A stretch of DNA of 64,000 nucleotides from Luteibacter rhizovicinus DSM 16549 (GCF_001887595.1 NZ_CP017480.1:992001-1056000); one strand, 5' to 3'; shown: positions 33,434 through 41,996, counted from the stretch's first letter. Notes: generated by a model not told the origin, from the sequence alone. Made by a program: numbers and translations.

Positions 33434-34045
33434 ATGCTTCGTTCGACACCGCTTCGCTTCCTGGCCCTGCTCGCCCTCGCAACAACCTCAGCAGTCGCTG
33501 CCGAGGGCGCCGGCCTCAAGGTGGTTCCCGTCGACAACGGGGTCAACACGCTCACGTTGCTGGGCGAACCGGCGATGGCCGTGCGTGCCTGGCGCGAGAA
33601 CTACAACGCGCATGGCTTCGATGTCGTGAGCTTCTACGTCCGCGACAAGGCCGCGGGCGAGAAGGCGTTCTGGAACCTCGTTCCCGTGTTCGGACAAGTC
33701 GGCAAGGGCGAGTTGTCCGAACGGCTCGAGATCACCATCGGCGGCGGCGCCGATTGCGTCCTGCACGACTTCCGCCTGCTCCGCTCCGACGACGACAAAC
33801 GGGTGATGCTCGTGGTGGCCCAGCGCGACATGGGCGACAGCTTTGCCGACCCTGCCGCCGTGCATTTCACCTGGTACGACCTGGCGAAGAACGACGACGA
33901 GGCGCCCGGCGAACCCTGGCTGTCCTTTCGGCAGACACGCGTCACCCAGGCCGCGAAATCGTATTGCGATGTCGAGGAGGCCTTCGACAAGGAGCTCCAT
34001 CTCGGGACCGCCGGTGGCAAGGGCGGTCCGGGCGACACCGACTGA
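33434..34045 (+). CDS. exported protein resembling CarG
   Basis: A 203-residue protein with a signal peptide (STPLRFLALLALATTSAVAA). The mature core has the run WRENYNAHGFDVVSFYVRDK and a following WNLVPVFG, which recall CarG-type carbapenem self-resistance proteins, periplasmic proteins of unclear mechanism. The match is from memory of family character and is tentative. No carbapenem biosynthesis genes are in the window. Whether it belongs to the sigF-nrsF transcript is unclear; TTTACACT at 33399-33406 may be its own -10 region. Confidence 0.7.
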   Translation: MLRSTPLRFLALLALATTSAVAAEGAGLKVVPVDNGVNTLTLLGEPAMAVRAWRENYNAHGFDVVSFYVRDKAAGEKAFWNLVPVFGQVGKGELSERLEITIGGGADCVLHDFRLLRSDDDKRVMLVVAQRDMGDSFADPAAVHFTWYDLAKNDDEAPGEPWLSFRQTRVTQAAKSYCDVEEAFDKELHLGTAGGKGGPGDTD

Positions 34046-34152
34046 CAACGGCGCCCCAGGTTCTTGGTGCATGCGTGTGAGCAAAACTTGAGTCTGGCGC
34101 GGGGCCCTGCAAGGGTGAGAATGGAACCAACCTTTCCGCCCGGCGACCGCTC

Positions 34153-35175
34153 ATGCCCAAGTTCGCGATGTTCTTCCTCGCCACCTTCGTTGCCTGGGCG
34201 GCACATGCCCAGGATGGCCAGCAGCGGGCAGCGGTGGCGGCACGTACCCTGGTCGGCAGTCCGGCGCCCGCCGTGATCCTGCACACGATCGATGGCAAGA
34301 CGATCGATCTGTCCAAGGTCATCGGCAAGAAGGCCATCTACCTCAAGTTCTGGGCCACCTGGTGCGTACCGTGCCGCGAACAGATGCCGCACCTCGAGCG
34401 CGTGTATGAGCAAGCCGGCGACGACCTCGAAGTCGTTGCGATCGACGTGGGCTATGACGACAGCGTTGCGCGGGTTCGCGAACTGCAGAAGCAGGTCGGC
34501 CTGCGCATGCCCATCGTGTTCGACGACGGCAGCCTCGGCACCGCGTTCAACGTGCAGGTGACGCCGCAGCACATCGTCATCGGGCGCGACGGGCGCATCC
34601 AGTACGTCGGTCATGCCGCGAACGCCCAACTGGATGCAGCCTTGCTCGCCGCGCGTCGCGCACCCACCGCCGGTGCCGTCGCCATGACGACATTCACCGA
34701 CCTGCCGGCCCTCGCGGTCGGCGACGCGATCCCTGCCCTGCCCAGCCCCGCACTCGCCAGCGAGCTTCCCGGCAAGGCGGATGCCGCCGGGCGGCCGACG
34801 GTCCTGTTCTTCCTCTCGCCCTGGTGCGAAAGCTACCTCGCCCAGAAACGCGACGGCAGCCGCCCTGAAGTAGCGGCCCAATGCCGCTCGGCGCGCGAAC
34901 AGGTCGACGCGCTTTCGCGGAGCCGCCCGGATATCCATTGGGTAGGCGTCGCGTCACGCTTGTGGACCAGCCAGCAGGACCTCGTCGACTATCGCAAGCA
35001 GACACACATCGCGATGCCGATCGTCCTGGACGAGACCGGCGAGCTGTTCCGTCGCTTCCGCGTGGTCCATGAACCCACCTTCGTCGTGACGGATGCACAG
35101 GGGCGCATCGTGAGACGGATCGACCGGATCGATGCCCAACTCGGCACGCAATTGGTCGCACCGAAAGCGCCCTGA
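34153..35175 (+). CDS. periplasmic TlpA-like tandem thioredoxin-fold protein
   Basis: A 340-residue exported protein (signal: KFAMFFLATFVAWAAHAQ) with two thioredoxin-like domains. The first (about 35-165) has the active site WCVPC, Cys71 and Cys74, and the cis-Pro loop VTPQHIV. The second (about 190-335) has only WCES around residue 225, so its redox site is degenerate. A thiol-disulfide role in the periplasm is likely for the first domain. It follows the CarG-like gene by 107 bp, in the same direction. Confidence 0.88.
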   Translation: MPKFAMFFLATFVAWAAHAQDGQQRAAVAARTLVGSPAPAVILHTIDGKTIDLSKVIGKKAIYLKFWATWCVPCREQMPHLERVYEQAGDDLEVVAIDVGYDDSVARVRELQKQVGLRMPIVFDDGSLGTAFNVQVTPQHIVIGRDGRIQYVGHAANAQLDAALLAARRAPTAGAVAMTTFTDLPALAVGDAIPALPSPALASELPGKADAAGRPTVLFFLSPWCESYLAQKRDGSRPEVAAQCRSAREQVDALSRSRPDIHWVGVASRLWTSQQDLVDYRKQTHIAMPIVLDETGELFRRFRVVHEPTFVVTDAQGRIVRRIDRIDAQLGTQLVAPKAP

Positions 35176-35312
35176 AAGCCTTCCCGCAAGAACTTGCGTC
35201 GCCGTCTTGCTATCCGCGTGCGGAATCGGCAAATGTCGGCATAGGCCCTGTATTCGATGGCGGCGTGGTCGTTAACCCTTCAAACTAGGCGCAACGGCGC
35301 AGAGGGGCGACC

Positions 35313-36254
35313 ATGGGCTCAATCAGCAAGGATCCGGCAGTCTGGGGACGGCATCTCGCCGTCGCCGGGGCTTATGCCGCTTGCTACGAGCTCACCCGCA
35401 ATGTGTCCTTCTCGCACTGGATGCTCCCCGCCGGCCTGCGCATGGCCTGCCTGTTCCTGGTGCCGCGACGTTACTGGCTCGCCCTGGCCCTGGGCGAGAC
35501 ACTCCCCATCGCTGAAATGGCCGCCCTCCATGCGTCGGCCTTCGGCATGCTCTGGGCGATCATCGTCTCGTTCCCGCCCATTGCGCTGATGATGCCGGCG
35601 GTCGGCTGGATGCGTCGCCGCTTCAGCCTGTTCCGCGACGATGGCCAGATCCACATGGGCTTGATCATGGCCGCGACCCTGGTCTGCGCGGTGATCAACG
35701 CCGGAGCGAACAGCGCCGCGCTCGCCAATGTCTCCATGGGCGACGGGTCCGAAGCACCGGGGGTCACGATTCCGCTGTTCCTGGCATGGTTCCTGGGTGC
35801 CTACCTGGGTGCGCTGACGCTCACCCCGATGATCCTCGCCCTGCGTGAGCGGCTTGCCCTGCAGCCGGGCGGCGTGGTGACGCCGAAAGCGATATGGCAC
35901 AGCACCCTGACGCGCGATGCCTTATTCATCGCCCTGCCTTCGCTCGCCCTGTTGATGGTTGCCGCCTCCCAGCTGGACGGCATGGCGCTGCAGGGCGTGC
36001 GGATGGCCATGGCTATTCCCGTCGTCCTGCTCACCCTGCGGCACGGCTGGCACGGCACCGCCATCGGCGGCATGCTGGCGAGCATCGCGATGGCGTCGAC
36101 TTCGTTCGAACTGCGCGATCCGGCCATGATCCAGGCGCAGGTCGTCCTTGCCTTCGTCATCTCGACCTCCCTGCTATTCGGGGTCAGGGTCGCCCGCCGC
36201 CTCGCGGCGAGCCACCCGCTGGTCGTCCACGCCAGCTCACAGCATCACGGTTGA
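35313..36254 (+). CDS. MASE1-domain membrane protein without an output domain
   Basis: A 313-residue protein that is almost entirely an eight-helix MASE1 sensory domain (SHWMLPAGLRMACLFLVPRR ... LFLAWFLGAYLGALTLTPMI). MASE1 usually sits in front of a GGDEF, EAL or histidine kinase module, but here the chain ends about 20 residues after the last helix. GAGGGG just before the ATG supports the start. It could be a partner-dependent sensor. The 137-bp gap upstream holds no other gene. Confidence 0.85.
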   Translation: MGSISKDPAVWGRHLAVAGAYAACYELTRNVSFSHWMLPAGLRMACLFLVPRRYWLALALGETLPIAEMAALHASAFGMLWAIIVSFPPIALMMPAVGWMRRRFSLFRDDGQIHMGLIMAATLVCAVINAGANSAALANVSMGDGSEAPGVTIPLFLAWFLGAYLGALTLTPMILALRERLALQPGGVVTPKAIWHSTLTRDALFIALPSLALLMVAASQLDGMALQGVRMAMAIPVVLLTLRHGWHGTAIGGMLASIAMASTSFELRDPAMIQAQVVLAFVISTSLLFGVRVARRLAASHPLVVHASSQHHG

Positions 36255-36296
36255 GCCGTAGAGAGCGCTGGGCCCGTGCCCGGCGCCCGTTATCGC

Positions 36297-36746
36297 TCAG
36301 GGGCCGTGGGAGCTGCATTCCGCCGGGTTCTTGCAATCGCCCGGCGCCAGCATGAGCTGCATCGTGCCATTGGGCTGCGGTGCCACGAACACCTGGACCG
36401 AGTTGTCGGTATAGACCGTCTCGCCGGTGGTGACGGCAGGTGCCGGAAGGGGTTCGTCCGGCGTCGCAAGCCGGCTCGCATCCGAACCGATCGGTAGGCC
36501 CACCGCCTTGTAGGCAGTGACCGCGAATGCACCACGCACGGCGCCGCTGGCGTCGTTGACCTGGATGTAGCGTGTGCCGCCGCGGGTGAACACGTAGACG
36601 TGATAGTTCGCGCTCGAACTCACGTCACCGACGGCGCTGGTCGATGGTTGTCCCAGGCTGGAGAGGGCACTCTGTGCATGGACGGCGGTCACGCCCAACG
36701 GCAGCACGAGGAGGGAGGAAAGCAGAAAGCGTGTCGTAGTACGCAT
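36297..36746 (-). CDS. secreted protein, unknown function
   Basis: A 149-residue protein with a signal peptide (FLLSSLLVLPLGVTAVHA, cleavage near residue 24). The mature part (YHVYVFTRGGTRYIQVND ... ASGAVRGAFAV) is beta-rich and ends with two cysteines, DCKNPAECSSHGP. No family is recognised. It converges with the MASE1 gene; a hairpin GCTGGGC/GCCCGGC lies between them at 36266-36282. Confidence 0.75.
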   Translation of the reverse strand: MRTTTRFLLSSLLVLPLGVTAVHAQSALSSLGQPSTSAVGDVSSSANYHVYVFTRGGTRYIQVNDASGAVRGAFAVTAYKAVGLPIGSDASRLATPDEPLPAPAVTTGETVYTDNSVQVFVAPQPNGTMQLMLAPGDCKNPAECSSHGP

Positions 36747-36872
36747 ATCGAAGTCCCATGAGAGGTTGACGGCCCGAGCGGGAATCGCGTAGGACCGACG
36801 CCACTTTCTCTCATAGGCGGCGGCACTGCGACCGCCATGCCGAATCCGCTCATTCCTGCGGATGTCGGGGCA

Positions 36873-37190
36873 TCAAACAAAATGGCTGGCGAAGTAGAGG
36901 TCCATGACCATCCAGGCGCCAAGAACAATCGCCCAGGTCACCATCAGGCTCCACCCCCTGTCGAGGATCACCCTGCGGACCGCGCCGACGAGCAGGATCA
37001 GGTTGATGATCGTGCACGCCGCCTCGAAGGGAAACGCGGTCAGGCCCCAGCTTATGGCGCCCGGCCCGTCATTGGCATACAGCACATCGCCAGGCATGCC
37101 GGCCCAGAGCTTCGAGATGAAGTGGAGATAGAAGCCAAGACCGACGGTATTGGCGAGCAGGCAGAACCAGGCTGCTTTCGACATCCTCAT
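36873..37190 (-). CDS. small integral membrane protein
   Basis: A 105-residue protein with three hydrophobic helices (about 6-24, 42-66 and 80-100). The ATG at 37190 has GGGGAG 9 bp upstream and gives a start directly at the first helix; the longer frame to 37361 is rejected. No family is recognised. The 204-bp gap to the divergent hydrolase gene (37191-37394) holds no visible gene. Confidence 0.72.
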   Translation of the reverse strand: MRMSKAAWFCLLANTVGLGFYLHFISKLWAGMPGDVLYANDGPGAISWGLTAFPFEAACTIINLILLVGAVRRVILDRGWSLMVTWAIVLGAWMVMDLYFASHFV

Positions 37191-37394
37191 CGCGTTGCTC
37201 CCCGGGCATTCCCGCATCATGGCGGTGAGAGAGGGCAAGCTTGGGAAAGCGATGTGGCACGTATCGGGCGCGTGGCTGCGGACGTGCAACGGCGTCGTGT
37301 CCGATAACGCACGAAACATGTCGAATCCGACACTGAGCGAGCGCGCCTCCTTTCGATCCAATGGCGTCTCCTCCTATCGGACCGAGGCAAGACG

Positions 37395-38522
37395 ATGCAC
37401 ACGAGACAGCTCGATATTTACGACGCCCTCGAGGACTTCGAGCCACGCAAGCTCGCATTCGACGACGTAACGAAGATGGTCCACGTGTCCGGCAAGGGCC
37501 CTGCCGTGATCGTGATTCCCGAGGTGCCCGGCATCAGTCCCCATGTGGCGCGATTCGCCCGCTGGGTGCGGGAAGCCGGATTCACCGTCTACATGCCCTC
37601 TCTCTACGGTCGCGACGGTGAGCCGGTGGATCTCGAGATCGGACAGGCCATCTTCAAGCGCGTGTGCATCAGTGCGGAATTCCGCGCCTTTGGCGCTGGC
37701 GGATCGGCACCGGTCACCCAATGGCTCCGTGCACTCGCACGGTTTGCGCATGAGGAAAGCGGCGGCCCCGGCGTTGGCGCAATCGGCATGTGCTTCTCAG
37801 GTAACTTCGCCCTGAGCATGATGCTGGAACCGTCCATGCTCGCGCCCGTGCTCGCCCAACCCGCCCTGCCCCTGGACGACGATGCGGGACTGCAGATCTC
37901 GCCGGAGGAATTGACGATGGTCAGGCAGCGCCTGGACAAGGAGGACCTTACGGTCATGGCCTATCGGTTCGAGGGCGACCGCTTCTGCAAGTCGCAGCGC
38001 TTCGCCGCCTATCAGCAAGCGCTCGGCGATCGTTTTGTCGGTCGCGCTCTTCCCGACAGCGCTGCCAACCCCGACATGCCGGAGTTCTTCGAGAAGGTGG
38101 TGCAAACGCCGCACAATGTCGTGACGATCCACCTCATCGATGAAGAGGGTCAACCGACGCGCAAGGCCCGCGACGAGATCCTCGAGTTCTTCGCCCGTCG
38201 CCTTGCGCCGGCTGCCGTGAACATCAACGACGACCCCCAAAGTGAAGACGACCGAGAATCGGCCATCATCCTGTATAGCGAGCTGATCGCGGAGGCCCAG
38301 GCGCTCGGTGCGGCCCTGCTGGAGCACGATGCGGACGAGGCAAGGTTCCGGGCGGCGCTCATTGGCGGACTGGCCCGATCGAGGGACCTGTCGGGCGTCG
38401 CCAGCCTAGCGGACGATTTGGAGAGGCGTTTAACCCTGAGGAGGGATCGACCTGCTATCGGGGTCGGGGCGTCCTACGAACGACTCAGCCGGGCACTCGA
38501 TCAGCTGCTGGACGATGCCTAG
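37395..38522 (+). CDS. dienelactone-hydrolase-family protein with helical C-terminal extension
   Basis: A 375-residue protein. Residues 1-258 form an alpha/beta hydrolase of the dienelactone hydrolase family. Cys133 in GMCFSGN is the nucleophile, Glu43 in IPEVPGI and Asp in FEGDRF are the expected partners, and His in HNVVTIHL completes the site. Typical members stop there (about 240 residues). The extra 115 residues are mostly helical (IILYSELIAEAQALGAALLE) and of unknown role. The substrate is unknown. Confidence 0.82.
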   Translation: MHTRQLDIYDALEDFEPRKLAFDDVTKMVHVSGKGPAVIVIPEVPGISPHVARFARWVREAGFTVYMPSLYGRDGEPVDLEIGQAIFKRVCISAEFRAFGAGGSAPVTQWLRALARFAHEESGGPGVGAIGMCFSGNFALSMMLEPSMLAPVLAQPALPLDDDAGLQISPEELTMVRQRLDKEDLTVMAYRFEGDRFCKSQRFAAYQQALGDRFVGRALPDSAANPDMPEFFEKVVQTPHNVVTIHLIDEEGQPTRKARDEILEFFARRLAPAAVNINDDPQSEDDRESAIILYSELIAEAQALGAALLEHDADEARFRAALIGGLARSRDLSGVASLADDLERRLTLRRDRPAIGVGASYERLSRALDQLLDDA

Positions 38523-38563
38523 ATGTCGCTGAATCGCGCCACCCCGTTACTCCGCGACCGAGT

Positions 38564-38809
38564 CTAATCGCTCGATCCCAGAAGCCTGCCAAAGGTATAA
38601 GCGGGTTCTTTTCGGAGCCGCTCGATCGCCCGCAGTTCGTCCATGGCGGCCTTCATCATCTGGTGGCCAGTCTCTCCTTTGACATGAACCTCTAGGGTGC
38701 CATCGGCGCGCATGGCGATCGAGGCGGACCACACGATCGGAGACGGCGCCTCTCCAGCTTCCGCATCAGCGACCTGCGGAGCAATCAACTTAGTCTTTGC
38801 CATCACCAC
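38564..38809 (-). CDS. small protein of the integrase island
   Basis: An 81-residue protein with no signal or membrane segment. It has a basic N-terminus, an acidic Pro-containing stretch and a C-terminal helix (MMKAAMDELRAIERLRKE). Its start overlaps the 3' end of the HEPN-motif gene by 20 bp, so it is translated from the same message. It could be an antitoxin or accessory protein of that gene. The MAKTKL start at 38803 is an alternative. Confidence 0.65.
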   Translation of the reverse strand: MVMAKTKLIAPQVADAEAGEAPSPIVWSASIAMRADGTLEVHVKGETGHQMMKAAMDELRAIERLRKEPAYTFGRLLGSSD

Positions 38810-39371
38810 CCTCCTCTGATGCCGGCGCGCCGCCTAGGGGAATACGGAGCATTCGCGCATCCGATGCGATGAGGTCATAGCGCTCAACGAACGCGTGAAT
38901 CTTCGCCCGGTCCTCATCGTAGGTTTCGAGCCACCGACCGCACGCGTGTCCGAACTCGATGATCAGCGCCTGTAGGTCGTAGTAGCCCGTTTTCCCATGA
39001 TCGAGATTGACGCCTTCAGTCAGCTGCCCAACGTAGGCGACCAGCGGTCGAATCTCCCCTGACGCAACTTTCCGCGAGCGAAGGTTGCTCATGTGGAGCA
39101 AACCGTTCCGATGCTCCCACAACTCCTCGGCGGTGATGCCGATCGGTTCGAGCTGCGCGTAGCGCTTCAACCACTTAATGAAGGTCGCGTCCTTGTCGCC
39201 AAACTCCACGAAGCCGATGGAGTCAATCGCGACCATCAACAGCTTCGAAGCGGATACAAAGTATCCGGCCTGAAAAAGGATACGGACCGGCTGGAAGAAA
39301 TCGTCGTTTAGCAGCCGAGAGAAATCGAACCCGTCGTCGGTGAAGTAGGTTCCAACATAGTCAACTGGCAT
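38790..39371 (-). CDS. HEPN-motif protein, possible RNase effector
   Basis: A 193-residue, largely helical soluble protein. Residues 88-93 read RNGLLH, an exact RNxxxH as in the active site of HEPN ribonucleases, preceded by EELWEHRN. No other domain is recognised. With the small overlapping partner gene and a nearby integrase it could be a toxin or defence component, but the motif is short and may also occur in non-catalytic HEPN folds. The base composition is less GC-rich than the core genome. Confidence 0.65.
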   Translation of the reverse strand: MPVDYVGTYFTDDGFDFSRLLNDDFFQPVRILFQAGYFVSASKLLMVAIDSIGFVEFGDKDATFIKWLKRYAQLEPIGITAEELWEHRNGLLHMSNLRSRKVASGEIRPLVAYVGQLTEGVNLDHGKTGYYDLQALIIEFGHACGRWLETYDEDRAKIHAFVERYDLIASDARMLRIPLGGAPASEEGGDGKD

Positions 39372-39519
39372 CGCGATTCCTCGTTATCGTCTGGCGACGG
39401 AGGCTGAAATCGGTGCGCCGGCGTTCAATGGAGACAAAGTATCCGTCCCGTGTTTTCCGGCTTGACGGATTTTTTGGCCGTCCTAAGGTTTACCACCTGC
39501 CTCTGGCCACTTTGACCCC

Positions 39520-39702
39520 ATGAACACTGAATCGTCCCCGTTCCACTCGCGTGTCGCATCATCAAACCATCAAGTTGACACCGAGGTCAGTTCCGAAGCC
39601 ATTCGCTCCGAAAAGGAAGCTTTGCAACGCATTTTTTGGGGCGCCGTTTCGCCGTCCATCTGCCTCGTTTGCGGTATGCACATCTGGTTCGTCCTGCGTT
39701 AA
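39520..39702 (+). CDS. possible small membrane peptide
   Basis: A 60-codon ORF with a polar N-terminal half and one hydrophobic segment near the end (SICLVCGMHIWFVL). It has no clear Shine-Dalgarno, and its stop overlaps the end of the convergent membrane-protein gene by 4 bp. It may be real or chance. Without it, the 327 bp between 39372 and 39698 hold no other candidate gene. Confidence 0.3.
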   Translation: MNTESSPFHSRVASSNHQVDTEVSSEAIRSEKEALQRIFWGAVSPSICLVCGMHIWFVLR

Positions 39703-40313
39703 AACGCCCCGAATGCAGCCGATATACCGACAAGCGCGATTAAGCCCATAAGGCTGAATCCCGACCATATCAACCGACCCGGCCACTGCCAGGTTGGCTC
39801 GTTCCATGGCTGCCTACGCAGTAGAAAAAACAATAGGACCGGAATGAAGCAGGAACCAGCCAGCCGGAGTGAGTTTTGCGTGAAGGCGTTCCTCGCTGCA
39901 TATACGGAAAGCGCCGCTATAGCCGCGCTCGCCAAGGTGATAACCCAGAACGTAAGTGACCTCCAGAGCTCTGATTTCGGCCTATCAAACGCATAGCTGA
40001 AGGGACCAACAGCACCCCCGATAGCGCCAACAACAGCTCCTAACAAGGCGCCTTCGTTAACGTCATCAAGGCTTGGGATGCTCACGGCCGCAGCGATCGC
40101 AATAAGTGTCACCAATGCTCCGGACGTAAAGGCCACAGATCTCGGACTGATGGCCTCATCGAAATCGTTGTGAAGAATTTTCTTCGCTAGGCTTTTGCTT
40201 CGCTTCCATTCTAAATAGAGGCTCAGGCCGTAACCGGAAATCAAAAATAAGACGGCCAGAGCAACTGCTATCCATAGGCCAATCTCGATCAATCTAAAAT
40301 CTTTAAAATTCAC
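39699..40313 (-). CDS. island-encoded membrane protein, unknown function
   Basis: A 204-residue protein with about five membrane helices (for example LWIAVALAVLFLISGYGLSL and GALVTLIAIAAAVSI) and no recognised domain. The GTG at 40313 is preferred: it has GAGGAC upstream and overlaps the integrase stop by 11 bp. The ATG at 40343 lies deeper in the integrase gene. Clearly lower GC and AT-ending codons than its neighbours indicate acquired DNA. Confidence 0.7.
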   Translation of the reverse strand: MNFKDFRLIEIGLWIAVALAVLFLISGYGLSLYLEWKRSKSLAKKILHNDFDEAISPRSVAFTSGALVTLIAIAAAVSIPSLDDVNEGALLGAVVGAIGGAVGPFSYAFDRPKSELWRSLTFWVITLASAAIAALSVYAARNAFTQNSLRLAGSCFIPVLLFFLLRRQPWNEPTWQWPGRLIWSGFSLMGLIALVGISAAFGAF

Positions 40314-41811
40314 GCGGTTTTTGTCCTCGAAGCATAGGGGCAAGATCCGTCAGGCGTAGCCACGACGCCCATGGAAGTCCAGGGAAAAAAGCGGAAAGTT
40401 CGCCCGGCGTCCACGTGCGCATATAGGAGCCCTGATGCGTATCGGCGACGGGATCACCGGCTTCATGACCCACAAGGGCGCGCCGCCGTTCTGCCGGCAG
40501 TGATGACCCTTGGAGCGTTTGAATGACCGTCTTCCTCAGACTGTGGATGCCAATGATCCCGTGCGCCCGCCTCGGTTTGATACCAAGGCCGGCGAGGTAA
40601 TAGTTGAAACCCTTGCTGATCGAGTTTCCCTTACCCGCTGCGCTGTCGATGCGCATTCTCGGAAACAGGCGCTCGTGGCCTTCGGCTCGCAGACGCTCCA
40701 CACGATCAAGCAGTCCGAGTTCGATGAGATCGGGATGGATGGGCACCAGGCGCTCGCCTCCAAACCCTGTTTTAATGCTCTGGCCGTCACTGTCCGCACA
40801 AATCTTCAGGCACGGGACACCACCTTCGACAACGAAATCTCGTAGAAAAATCTGCGCCAACTCGCCGACGCGGCCGCCCGTGTAAAGGCCCAACAATGCG
40901 CCCCAACTGACGTGCTCTTTCACCTTCTTCAGGTTGGCCGGGTCAAAGATCCGCTTGAGGGTTTCGACCTCGAACGGCTCCCACTCGTGTCCTTGGGCAC
41001 GCCGCTTTGCCTTCTCGGATTTCTTAACCACGACCAGCCCTTTGATGGGGTTGCTGGTCACGATCTCTTTGCGGAGAAGCGATTCGAAAAGTTGGGCCAC
41101 GTGGCTGACGCAGTTGGCTACGTAGACGTTGCTCTTGCCCGAACGAAGGAGGCCGTCGCTCCAGGTGCTCGCTTTTTGTCGGGTGATCAGGGCGACAAAA
41201 GCGAACGGTCCGATCGCCTTACAGAAGTCATCGAGGGCACGTTTCCTCTGTGACCAGGTGTTCGGCCGCATCGCCAGAGCCTCGACCTCTGAATAACCTT
41301 TGATGGCATCGCCAAGGTTCAGCCGGCTCCCAGAAGCGGCCGGGGCCACGGGATACCGCGGGCTCATCGTGACGGGAGGTTGTGCCTCAAGAATCGCCTT
41401 GAGTGCTTCCATGCCCTGGCGGTGATCGCGATCGGAGCCGTCGGTTCGGAGCCGGTGCCCATCGGGCGTTTCGACCTCCCACTTGCGGACCGTTCCACCG
41501 TCGAGGTTCTTCTCGATCTGCCCCATCATCCGGGCCACCGCGTCATCGTCCCACTGCTTGCTCATCCCTGCCTCCAGCTCATCCCGTGCCGTAGCCAGCA
41601 TTTGAGCACAGCGGACGCCCAGGGCATACGCCCACATTCTCGCCAGCGCCGGGTCTTTCGTTCCAAGGGATCGCTTGACGACGCCCAGGCCGAGGATCGG
41701 CCTAAGGGCCTTCGGCACGATTAGGCGGAAGTGCCACATCCCCGATTGGGGGTGGCGTAGCAGATGGTGGGCCAGTCGCATACGCATGTGTTGACCAACC
41801 AAGTTGACCAA
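40303..41811 (-). CDS. tyrosine-recombinase integrase
   Basis: A 502-residue site-specific recombinase. The C-terminal catalytic domain shows Arg I in YTGGRVGELAQ, the His-x-x-Arg box in IHSLRKTV, His in LVGHEAG and the nucleophilic Tyr in GSYMRTW. The N-terminal arm and core-binding region includes RPNTWSQRKRALDDF. It lies immediately beyond the 3' end of tRNA-Gln with its start nearest the tRNA, the usual layout of an element integrated beside a tRNA gene. An alternative ATG is at 41787. Confidence 0.9.
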   Translation of the reverse strand: MVNLVGQHMRMRLAHHLLRHPQSGMWHFRLIVPKALRPILGLGVVKRSLGTKDPALARMWAYALGVRCAQMLATARDELEAGMSKQWDDDAVARMMGQIEKNLDGGTVRKWEVETPDGHRLRTDGSDRDHRQGMEALKAILEAQPPVTMSPRYPVAPAASGSRLNLGDAIKGYSEVEALAMRPNTWSQRKRALDDFCKAIGPFAFVALITRQKASTWSDGLLRSGKSNVYVANCVSHVAQLFESLLRKEIVTSNPIKGLVVVKKSEKAKRRAQGHEWEPFEVETLKRIFDPANLKKVKEHVSWGALLGLYTGGRVGELAQIFLRDFVVEGGVPCLKICADSDGQSIKTGFGGERLVPIHPDLIELGLLDRVERLRAEGHERLFPRMRIDSAAGKGNSISKGFNYYLAGLGIKPRRAHGIIGIHSLRKTVIQTLQGSSLPAERRRALVGHEAGDPVADTHQGSYMRTWTPGELSAFFPGLPWASWLRLTDLAPMLRGQKPREF

Positions 41812-41830
41812 GCACCATGACCCTGAAACG

Positions 41831-41854
41831 AAAAAAGCCCCGCTTTCGCGGGGC
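41831..41854 (-). terminator. terminator after tRNA-Gln
   Basis: GCCCCGC-GAAA-GCGGGGC followed by six T residues on the minus strand, 11 bp beyond the tRNA 3' end. It ends transcription from the tRNA, and perhaps from rplM-rpsI, before the integrase gene. Confidence 0.85.
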
Positions 41855-41864
41855 CTGTTTCGTT

Positions 41865-41938
41865 TGGCTGGGAGACTAGGATTCGAACCTAGATAGACAG
41901 CGTCAGAGGCTGTTGTCCTACCGTTAGACGATCTCCCA
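41865..41938 (-). tRNA. tRNA-Gln (anticodon CTG), CCA encoded
   Basis: The minus strand folds as a complete cloverleaf. Acceptor TGGGAGA pairs with TCTCCCA. The D arm is TCGTCTAACGGTAGGA, the anticodon arm ACAGC-CTCTGAC-GCTGT has CTG after T33, and the T arm carries GGTTCGAATCC. Discriminator G is followed by genomic CCA. CUG reads the glutamine codon CAG. It lies 58 bp downstream of rpsI and next to an integrase gene. Confidence 0.95.
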
Positions 41939-41996
41939 ATAAACCGGGGCTCGACGCGCTCTGACCTTGGAGCGTCGAACTTTGAAGCGCTGGTGC

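Noticed and set aside
38523..38563. Left attachment site of the island
   Set aside because: I compared this stretch by eye with the tRNA-Gln 3' end and its flank and found no convincing duplicate.
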